Notes under the pieces: generated by a model
Database searches by the model: none
Told to the model about the DNA's origin: nothing
What the model saw: only the letters and a program-made list of their open reading frames with translations
NCBI GenBank assembly: GCA_002360295.1
Contig: DEQI01000027.1
Span: 1-22,294 of the forward strand
Direction of reading: 5' to 3'
Origin: Planococcaceae bacterium UBA3370
GTDB lineage: Bacteria; Bacillota; Bacilli; Bacillales_A; Planococcaceae
Length of the DNA stretch: 22,294 bases
In this document: piece by piece, positions 17,043 through 22,294 of the stretch
Numbering within the stretch: position 1 is the first letter of the stretch
How the letters are laid out: every line of letters begins with the position of its first letter
Made by a program: the position numbers and the translations under genes

Positions 17043-17170
17043 TTATCCATTCCTTATAACACCTTTAAAATACAGAACTATATACACTGTCAATTTCGAA
17101 AAATAATACCTTAACTATATTATGGGTAGATTATAATTATAAACACACCATACATACTATATAACCACAC

Positions 17171-17191
17171 TCTACATATAATATATGTAGA
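17171..17191. promoter_or_regulatory. Perfect 21-bp palindromic operator-like site
   Basis: TCTACATATA, a central A, and TATATGTAGA form a perfect inverted repeat. The same site with one arm mismatch stands upstream of parM (20228-20248). A related TATGGGTAGA half-site occurs close to each of them (17121-17130, 20267-20276). It is probably bound by ParR or another dimeric regulator. Confidence 0.6.
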
Positions 17192-17401
17192 ATTTTATTA
17201 CTAGATAAAATCGCTAACGTTAATATATTTCGATTGGTTATCGTTAATTATATAAAGTAACGTTAGGCTATCGGATATTACATTTCAGTATTATCGAATA
17301 AGCTATCGTTAATTAAATCCGTTCATTAAAAATAACGATAAATTAATCCGATAGTCTAACGTTAAACGTATAAAACGTTATTCTGTTAACGTTAGACTAT
17401 C

Positions 17402-18390
17402 TAATTACCTAAATGTTAGAGTATTAATGCTTGTTTATGTATTAATGAGTAATGATAAGCTATCAGGATACTTTAACGATAATGAATATTTTTCCTTTGT
17501 GCAAAAGTTAGGAGGGTGAAAGGGGGTTCAGAAGGTTTATTTGATATTAAGAAGAACTAAATGATATCCGTACTATATCTTGCAATTTACAATAAAATTA
17601 TTATGTATACTAAATGTGTTAAGAAATAATTAGACAGATAAAAACTATTGTTAATTAAGGGAAAAGGGGACTGCTATAGGATCGAGGACAACTTATACTC
17701 ACAAAAAAGGAAACATAATCTTACAGTCTTTTAGCGTTATAAAAAAAGGAAAAGAGGTTAAGAAATAAAAAACATGCGATAATATGAATATTAATAAATG
17801 ATGAATAAAAGTGAAGAGGGGCTATATTAGTTATATGTCCACACACTAAACTGGAAAGTTTTAATACTATTGATACAATAAAATATAATTATCAAGTTTA
17901 ATGATAATAAATCGATAGAGGGTAAAGCATACATAATACATTTTCGAAACGAACGTAGGTTATACGCTGCCAATGAAGGCTTACTAAAAAAATATACAAC
18001 ATGAATTATGCTTCATATACATTAACGATCAGCATGACAAAAGGGACATATATGGGGGGTGAATCGACTAAACCTCTTGATTTACGTGCCAGAAAGATTG
18101 GTATTATAATAAGTCATTTATCGTAGATTAAGAACTATGGAGTTTGACTTTAATTTACACTTTCAGACAATAAGGCATTATCTTCAGTATGATTATCTTT
18201 GACAGTGATTTAGAAATACTACCGCGTTAAAAATATATAATAAGGGAAGGGCTGTAAATAAACTATTAACTTAAGTAAACTTGTGATATTAGTGGTTAGT
18301 TTACTGGACTAAATCATAAAGAAACAGGTATCAGTCTTGTGAAGTAGGGCGATAGATAATAGCTTTATTATCTATAACAAATAAAGATAT
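17402..18390. other. Gene-free AT-rich stretch between iterons and parR terminator
   Basis: No frame longer than about 50 codons, no tRNA or rRNA, and no family I recognise. Weak signals are iteron-like bits (ATCGATAG at 17911, TTAACGAT at 18022), a strong AGGAGGGTGAAAGGGGG at about 17510 with no ORF behind it, a TTGACT-16-GACAAT promoter-like pair (18144-18171, +), and a 10-bp hairpin with loop GCTT (18352-18375) just before the terminator at 18391. A plus-strand RNA of about 240 nt from 18178 to the terminator is possible but not shown. Confidence 0.4.
18001..18126 (+). CDS. Possible small ORF, 41 aa, unsupported
   Basis: This is an in-frame stretch from ATG 18001 to TAG 18126 (begins MNYASYTLTISMTK). 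An internal ATG at 18052 has AGGG eight bases upstream. There is no good SD for the first ATG and no similarity I recognise. The frame is open only from 17977. It may be a chance frame in non-coding DNA or a remnant. Confidence 0.15.
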   Translation: MNYASYTLTISMTKGTYMGGESTKPLDLRARKIGIIISHLS

Positions 18391-18422
18391 AAAAAAAGAT
18401 GTGCATATGCACATCTTTTTTT
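18391..18422. terminator. Perfect 32-bp palindrome, bidirectional terminator after parR
   Basis: Seven A, then GATGTGCAT pairing with ATGCACATC, then seven T. It ends ten bases before the parR stop codon region (18432), so it can end the parMR transcript on the minus strand and, being symmetric, any plus-strand transcript from the gene-free stretch. Confidence 0.85.
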
Positions 18423-18431
18423 ATCTTAAAA

Positions 18432-18947
18432 TCACACTCCACCGAACGGATCATTTATTATTCTGTTCCAATTGTATCCCTCGACGTTTTCATCTGTTGT
18501 TTCAGTTGTTTCAGTTGTTTCAGTTGCTTTAGCTACAGTAACAGGGGTAGACTGAATGTTTTCGTTTTCATTTGGAACATTTTTAATAGTGTTTGTTGTA
18601 GTTTCCTCACTACTTTGCAAGTTGGTAGGGGAAGTAGCTACGCTTTCTTGTTCACCTATTGTTGAAGGTATAGTTTCCTGAACATAAGTTGTTGAATGCG
18701 ACTGTACATTCGGACGTAAAATTGAATTAATATTTCCCTCTGGAAATTTAAAAGAACGGGGGATACTATCGTATAAATCGCCATCCCCAAATCGCTCATG
18801 AAGCAATAGGACACCTAGTAAAAAAAATCCGGATAAATCAGACTGCTTATTAATGTAATTTAGAACTTGTTCGTCTACCGATTTTGGTAAATAAATATTA
18901 GGTGCATCTCCATGCTTGTATTGAGCCGTTCTTCTACTTTTCGCCAC
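18432..18947 (-). CDS. parR: ParR-like ribbon-helix-helix adaptor of the ParM partition system (171 aa)
   Basis: Residues 13-60 (APNIYLPKSVDEQVLNYI, then the helix SGFFLLGVLLLHERF) fit a small beta-strand plus helices RHH fold as in ParR adaptors. The rest is a low-complexity Thr/Glu/Asn tail ending in a hydrophobic or aromatic patch (YNWNRIINDPFGGV) that could contact the filament, as ParR C-termini do. The GTG start overlaps the parM stop by 14 bases, with AGGTG six bases before it, so expression is coupled. Assignment rests mainly on the gene order parM-parR plus the N-terminal pattern. It may also repress the parM promoter through the TCTAC palindromes. Confidence 0.7.
   Translation of the reverse strand: MAKSRRTAQYKHGDAPNIYLPKSVDEQVLNYINKQSDLSGFFLLGVLLLHERFGDGDLYDSIPRSFKFPEGNINSILRPNVQSHSTTYVQETIPSTIGEQESVATSPTNLQSSEETTTNTIKNVPNENENIQSTPVTVAKATETTETTETTDENVEGYNWNRIINDPFGGV
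18497..18532 (-). repeat. 9-bp tandem repeat in parR tail
   Basis: Three exact copies and one degenerate copy of TTGTTTCAG (plus strand), encoding T-E-T repeats in the disordered part of ParR. Slippage would change the tail length in steps of three residues. Confidence 0.8.
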
Positions 18948-20127
18948 TTGTTACACCTACGAATTTTTCTTTTCGCGCTTTAAACGCTGGTGTCATTGTA
19001 TAGTTAAGCAGTCCTTTTGCGTTTGTGAAAATTGGGTTAGGTAAAAAGATTGTTTTGTCAGCTAAATCAACTTCACCTAATTTACTGTTTAATGGTTTCT
19101 TAAAGAGTAATTGTCCACCGCCATAAATAATTATGCGCGTTTGGCTTGAACCCATTTTTTCATATAAATTTGTAATTTCATTAGCTAGGGAATTTGTATA
19201 CTTATTAATAAAATCTTCTGAACACTCAATTACTCGATTATGTAAGTAATTTAAAGCGTCTGTGTATGCATCCGTAAATTCGATTGTACTACGAATTGGA
19301 TCTAATCCATTATTCGGATCAGCATTCCAAGCATCCATTATTTCATTAATGACCGTTTTACCACCGAATTTCAGACCTTTTGATAAATCATGGTTGAAAT
19401 TAATACCTGTAGAAGCTGCTAATTCAGTAGTACCACTTCCTATGTCTACTAAAAGTAAAGGCATTTTTTCAAAAGTAGTTTCAATTAGTTCGGACTTAGA
19501 ATTGTAACGGATTTGATATTTGTTATAATTACCTTTTTCATCATGGACAATACTAAAACTGCCAATTGCTCCCTCAGGCAAACAAATAGCACACTCGATT
19601 GTAATAGTTACTTCAACTTCATCTCCGTTTGGATGATGGAAAATCAGCTCGTGTGTCCCAATGAATCGTTTTGTGTGTAAGTCATATTTTTCCTTACTTA
19701 AGTCAAGTAAAGGTAGTGCAACAGCTATGTCATATGTTGCTTTAATTTTGCTTTTTTCAGGGTTGCTACGCATTGCATCTACCATTAAACCTACTAAAAT
19801 CAATTGCGCTGTCATTTCATTTGAATACTTGCGTGAATCTAACGCCATTTCGTTTGCCGAGGCATTAAGTTTCTTATTCATAATGACTTGTCCTAATAAA
19901 TATCTAGTGTTTGTTTTTTTAAGTGCCGGTGTAGTACGGAATGTTACATCTAAATGATTTTCTAAATCGTCAATAGATATTGTAGGCATATCTAAACCTT
20001 TAGTGTCTTTTACTGTTAGTACTTCACTTGTAATGGAAGGTATTAGAATACCTTTTTCAGAACCTTCCACCCACATTTTCAAACTACCATTTCCGCCGTC
20101 AGCTCCGGCTCTTTTTGCTTTCACCAT
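18934..20127 (-). CDS. parM: ParM/Alp-type actin-like plasmid segregation ATPase (397 aa)
   Basis: This is a filament-forming actin homologue that pushes or pulls plasmid copies apart. Phosphate-1 loop GADGGNGSLK is at residues 8-17, phosphate-2 loop LLVDIGSGTTELA at about 225-237, and the adenosine motif RIIIYGGGQLL at about 332-342. A length near 400 aa fits ParM/Alp7A/StbA relatives. ATG 20127 is used because AGGAG lies eight bases upstream; an in-frame GTG at 20136 overlaps the SD. Promoter at 20179-20207, with a 21-bp operator-like palindrome 20 bases upstream of it. It forms an operon with parR. Which subfamily (ParM, Alp7A, AlfA) cannot be fixed by eye. Confidence 0.92.
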   Translation of the reverse strand: MVKAKRAGADGGNGSLKMWVEGSEKGILIPSITSEVLTVKDTKGLDMPTISIDDLENHLDVTFRTTPALKKTNTRYLLGQVIMNKKLNASANEMALDSRKYSNEMTAQLILVGLMVDAMRSNPEKSKIKATYDIAVALPLLDLSKEKYDLHTKRFIGTHELIFHHPNGDEVEVTITIECAICLPEGAIGSFSIVHDEKGNYNKYQIRYNSKSELIETTFEKMPLLLVDIGSGTTELAASTGINFNHDLSKGLKFGGKTVINEIMDAWNADPNNGLDPIRSTIEFTDAYTDALNYLHNRVIECSEDFINKYTNSLANEITNLYEKMGSSQTRIIIYGGGQLLFKKPLNSKLGEVDLADKTIFLPNPIFTNAKGLLNYTMTPAFKARKEKFVGVTSGEK

Positions 20128-20178
20128 ATTTTTCACTCCTAATCTGCTCGTGCAGTTCTATTAGAAACTGCTAAATCT

Positions 20179-20207
20179 ATATTACCACTTCTCCCTTTCT
20201 TTGTAAA
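20179..20207 (-). promoter_or_regulatory. Promoter of parMR
   Basis: On the minus strand TTTACA (20207-20202), a 17-base spacer and TAATAT (20184-20179), preceded by TGG (extended -10). The leader is about 45 bases. Confidence 0.6.
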
Positions 20208-20227
20208 TACATATATTATTAATATAG

Positions 20228-20248
20228 TCTACATATAGTATAGGTAGA
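20228..20248. promoter_or_regulatory. 21-bp operator-like palindrome upstream of parM
   Basis: TCTACATATA, central G, TATAGGTAGA: the same site as 17171-17191 with one arm mismatch; flanking bases extend the match to ATAGTCTAC/GTAGACTAT. With the TATGGGTAGA half-site at 20267-20276 it could be a ParR-bound centromere/operator. Confidence 0.6.
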
Positions 20249-20276
20249 CTATAAATATAAATACATTATGGGTAGA

Positions 20277-20510
20277 ATTTTTTCAGGAACAATTCGTTAT
20301 CTCTTTCTTCTAACCAGGTATAGATTAATTCTCGAATTTTTCTAAAAGCAACCTATACGTTATCCTAAATAACTTGGCTATCTATTCAAACAAGAACCAA
20401 ATTCAAAGCTCCAAGTTTTAAATTTTCAATAGCAACTTAAAGAGATTAATAGCAAAGTTTGACCACCAAAATTAAGTTGAAAATCATTCATATATATATT
20501 TCGTTTTAAT
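20277..20510. other. Intergenic AT-rich region between parM and the replication-relaxation gene
   Basis: The divergent gap of about 550 bases (20128-20682) holds the parM promoter and operators on the left and the nested inverted repeat and promoter of the rightward gene on the right. In this middle part I see no ORF, hairpin or repeat beyond short AT-rich runs. Confidence 0.5.
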
Positions 20511-20553
20511 ATTTCATATTTAATATTCGTAATACGAAAGGTAAATATGAAAT
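20511..20553. promoter_or_regulatory. Nested inverted repeat, probable operator of the rightward gene
   Basis: A perfect 12-bp inverted repeat, ATTTCATATTTA (20511-20522) and TAAATATGAAAT (20542-20553), encloses a second palindrome, TTCGTA-A-TACGAA (20526-20538). It lies about 60 bases upstream of the -35 box, so it could be an activator or repressor site, perhaps for the wHTH protein encoded just downstream. Confidence 0.55.
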
Positions 20554-20615
20554 ATCACTATGAAATGTTAAAATCCTATTTTAATAGACTTTATTGGATA
20601 AATTGGAAAGAAACC

Positions 20616-20644
20616 TTGCACCCGTGACTTTATTGCGCTATTAT
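20616..20644 (+). promoter_or_regulatory. Promoter of the replication-relaxation-like gene
   Basis: TTGCAC (20616-20621), a 17-base spacer and TATTAT (20639-20644). The SD AGGAGG follows at 20671-20676. Confidence 0.7.
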
Positions 20645-20682
20645 CGGTATCAAATTATCTTGAAATTTTAAGGAGGTATTGT

Positions 20683-22191
20683 GTGTTTTTAAAACAAGAA
20701 AAATTAACAAATAAACAGTTGTCCATATTAAGGTATTTATTAAAGGTTCGAGCCGCAACCATTCATCATTTAACGTTCTATTTATATCCAATGCTAGATA
20801 TTAATAAGTCATTGATAGGTAGCAGTGAGTTAAGGAATACCCAATATACTGTTAGAAGTCTACTTAATAGAGATTTAATAAATGTTGCTCATAGGAAAAA
20901 TATACTAAAGGGAAAGGATGGCGGAAAATTAACGGATCGTTCTGTTTTTTACGCTCTATCTGATAAGGGCTTACTTAGAGTATATGAAGAACTAAACATT
21001 ACAGAGCTAAACAGAAACACAGCAACAGGTTTCGATTATGATTTAGGCTATTTTGAAAAGTATGATCCACCTCTGGAAACGGACCATTTTGGACTAACAT
21101 TAGATATCCAAAACATTGTATTAAGAATGAATACATTAGAGTGGATAAATGATGAATCGGTAAGTGGTGTTTTTAATGGTTTAACTCTTCCTGAGATTGC
21201 AGAGATACCGAACATACGTGCTATTGAATGGGATTTTGATTTAGATTCTTCCAAAAAGAGAAAAGCGAACATATGCTCGTATAGAGATAATTTGCATTCT
21301 GTTATTAAAGAAAACCCATTTAACGGCCATAAATACAAGCCGGATGGAGAAATTAAAATTATTTCAGATGACCGCGCATGGCTAAACGAAACGTTCGCTA
21401 TTAAAGAGAATGCATTGGAGCACAATTATTTTGTAGAAGCGGATATGTCTACAGAACGAGGAGAAGCAATAGTAGATAAATTCCAACGCCTACGTTGGCG
21501 GTTAGAACAATATGCAGAAACAAATCAATTACAACATTTCAAAGGGGTTATTTTTGTTTTTAAGAAAAGAACGAAGCCCCGCTTTATCGATACATACTCT
21601 CGTAGCCGATATAAGTCACTTTATAATGCATTTGCAATTGAATGTAGAAAGTTTCTAAATCATTTTACGTTAATCGCATGTACAGTGGATGATCTTGAGC
21701 AAGTAATACGTAGTTTACGTACAGAGAATCAATGGCAATTCTCAAATTTAATCCACCGCGCATTAATGCATCCATCTACAACGAATGATTTCACGCCCAG
21801 TGAACAATCACATTATCCATTAAAACCATTAATGGTTAGGGAGGTTGGTGATTTCAGATGGCAGCAAGTCACAGAGGATATATTTTACTTGTTTATGAAT
21901 ATAGAGGGTTTTAACTCCCTTAAGTGGCGAGAGTTTCTAGGACACTATATTTCATTATTACATCGAGAACGACAGAGCAATCCTAATGTAATTATTTATC
22001 CTGTAGCTACGTTTACTAAACTATTCGCACATCCACCGATTATAGCGAACGATTTTATTCCTATACCTGATGACGAAGTAGAGTTTTATAAATACCTACA
22101 TTTGCTAGATATAAGTACAGGCCGTCCTATATTTTATAAAGACTTGTCTCCAATCGCAGGGATACCACATAAAACAAACATTGACAATTAA
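20683..22191 (+). CDS. Replication-relaxation family-like wHTH protein (502 aa)
   Basis: The start is GTG 20683, with AGGAGG six bases upstream; the GTG two bases earlier is out of frame and stops at once. Residues about 7-105 form a winged-helix region (LTNKQLSILRYLLKVRAATIHHL; TVRSLLNRDLINV; SVFYALSDKGLLRVYEEL). The middle (about 200-340) has the acidic and aromatic pattern seen in plasmid replication-relaxation proteins (Pfam Replic_Relax), including FVEADMSTERGEAIVDKFQRL. Such proteins sit on Firmicutes plasmids and integrative elements; their biochemical role is not settled. It is the only rightward gene here and stands divergent to parMR. The family call is by recall of the pattern, not by search. 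Confidence 0.75.
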   Translation: MFLKQEKLTNKQLSILRYLLKVRAATIHHLTFYLYPMLDINKSLIGSSELRNTQYTVRSLLNRDLINVAHRKNILKGKDGGKLTDRSVFYALSDKGLLRVYEELNITELNRNTATGFDYDLGYFEKYDPPLETDHFGLTLDIQNIVLRMNTLEWINDESVSGVFNGLTLPEIAEIPNIRAIEWDFDLDSSKKRKANICSYRDNLHSVIKENPFNGHKYKPDGEIKIISDDRAWLNETFAIKENALEHNYFVEADMSTERGEAIVDKFQRLRWRLEQYAETNQLQHFKGVIFVFKKRTKPRFIDTYSRSRYKSLYNAFAIECRKFLNHFTLIACTVDDLEQVIRSLRTENQWQFSNLIHRALMHPSTTNDFTPSEQSHYPLKPLMVREVGDFRWQQVTEDIFYLFMNIEGFNSLKWREFLGHYISLLHRERQSNPNVIIYPVATFTKLFAHPPIIANDFIPIPDDEVEFYKYLHLLDISTGRPIFYKDLSPIAGIPHKTNIDN

Positions 22192-22210
22192 TAACACACT
22201 AACCTATAAT
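22181..22210 (+). promoter_or_regulatory. Perfect-consensus promoter reading off the right edge
   Basis: TTGACA (22181-22186), an 18-base spacer and TATAAT (22205-22210). Its -35 overlaps the last codons of the 502-aa gene. An AACCTATA/TATAGGTT inverted repeat (22201-22221) covers the -10, so repression is likely. The transcript would begin near 22217 and enter the hairpin leader at 22248. Confidence 0.8.
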
Positions 22211-22247
22211 CAATATAGGTTTTACCATAACCAAATAAACTAATTGC

Positions 22248-22294
22248 TCGGAAGCACCGACTAGACTGTAAAAGGTCTTGTCGGTGCTTTTTTT
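22248..22294 (+). promoter_or_regulatory. Terminator/attenuator leader, fourth member of the family
   Basis: AAGCACCGAC (22252-22261) pairs with GTCGGTGCTT (22280-22289), with an inner AGAC/GTCT stem and seven T to the window end. Upstream TCGG (22248-22251) can pair instead with CCGA (22257-22260) around an AAGCA loop. It lies behind a perfect promoter, so it probably attenuates a gene just beyond the window; it also ends the 502-aa gene's transcript. Confidence 0.75.

Larger units (their letters stand above)
16954..17401. repeat. Iteron field, candidate replication origin or centromere
   Basis: Three copies of TAACGTTAG(G/A)CTATC are visible: 17258-17272 (+), 17350-17364 (-) and 17387-17401 (+). 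The first two extend through CGGAT to form a large inverted repeat. Additional half-copies are TAACGTTA 17215-17222, TTATCGTTAATT 17238-17249, GCTATCGTTAATT 17302-17314 and AACGATA 17334-17340, plus operator-like copies at 16954-16964, 16979-16990 and 17021-17034. The surrounding DNA is extremely AT-rich. Iterons beside a DNA-binding gene are typical of theta-type plasmid origins and of partition sites; which of the two applies is not decided by the sequence. Confidence 0.7.

Noticed and set aside
17088..17093. TTGACA on the minus strand as -35 of the 251-aa gene
   Set aside because: No acceptable -10 at 16-18 bases; the extended -10 at 17034-17042 is better.
17200..17480. Repeat field read as a CRISPR array
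   Set aside because: Repeats are short, occur in both orientations and at irregular spacing, and no cas genes are present.
18199..18241. TTGACA (18199-18204) and TATAAT (18236-18241) as a promoter
   Set aside because: The spacing is 31 bases, far from 16-18.
20127..20136. GTG 20136 as start of parM
   Set aside because: It overlaps the SD; ATG 20127 has normal spacing and places the phosphate-1 loop at the usual distance from the N-terminus.

Overview
The window looks like part of a large, low-GC plasmid from a Gram-positive Bacillaceae host (Bacillus/Lysinibacillus type). The reasons are Bacillus-style Shine-Dalgarno (SD) sequences (AGGAGG, AAGGTGGTGA), TTG and GTG starts, sigma-A-like promoters, an actin-type ParM/ParR partition pair, an AT-rich iteron field, and a replication-relaxation family protein. 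No rRNA, tRNA, transposase or CRISPR was seen. Family names come from motifs and gene order read by eye; no database search was possible.

Layout from right to left. At 20683-22191 (+) is a replication-relaxation-like wHTH protein with a good promoter and a nested inverted repeat in front of it. It is followed by a perfect-consensus promoter (22181-22210) driving off the right edge through a hairpin leader. At 18432-20127 (-) is parM-parR. At 16998-18431 is a 1.4 kb gene-free stretch with a 21-bp palindrome, a field of TAACGTTAG(R)CTATC iterons and a bidirectional terminator. At 16242-16997 (-) is a MerR/RacA-like wHTH plus coiled-coil protein whose own promoter and first codons carry the iteron motif. 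At 15087-16127 (-) is an unrecognised 346-aa protein. At 4444-14962 (-) is a tight ten-gene run that reads as a Tad/Flp (type IV pilus-like) export machine: a CpaE-like protein, a CpaB/SAF-like protein, two further MinD-like proteins, a TadA ATPase, a fused TadB-TadC membrane protein and four single-TM pilin-like proteins. At 1-4294 (-) is a giant modular secreted or surface protein that runs off the left edge.

The most interesting signal is regulatory RNA. Four transcription units (surface protein, CpaE-like operon, 346-aa gene, and an unseen gene beyond the right edge) share one leader plan: a recognisable promoter, then within about 40 nt a terminator-like hairpin with a U-tract, then (in the three complete cases) 16-30 nt to the start codon, which leaves no room for another promoter. 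In every case the 5' arm of the terminator can pair instead with a short upstream copy of the 3' arm, giving a small hairpin with an AAGCA or AAGAA loop. The paired bases differ between copies (TCGG, ATGCG) while complementarity is kept. This looks like a plasmid-wide attenuation/antitermination regulon controlling the pilus and the adhesin.

Second, two genes in the pilus operon (starts 6339 and 13505) have a strong SD separated from the start codon by a perfect hairpin. Folding the hairpin restores normal spacing, so SD-to-start bridging by RNA structure is likely.

The working picture is a plasmid that partitions itself with ParMR, replicates from or is organised by the iteron region, and deploys a Tad-like pilus and a large adhesin under shared transcription-attenuation control. 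The likely purpose is cell-cell contact or conjugation, but that purpose is inference.
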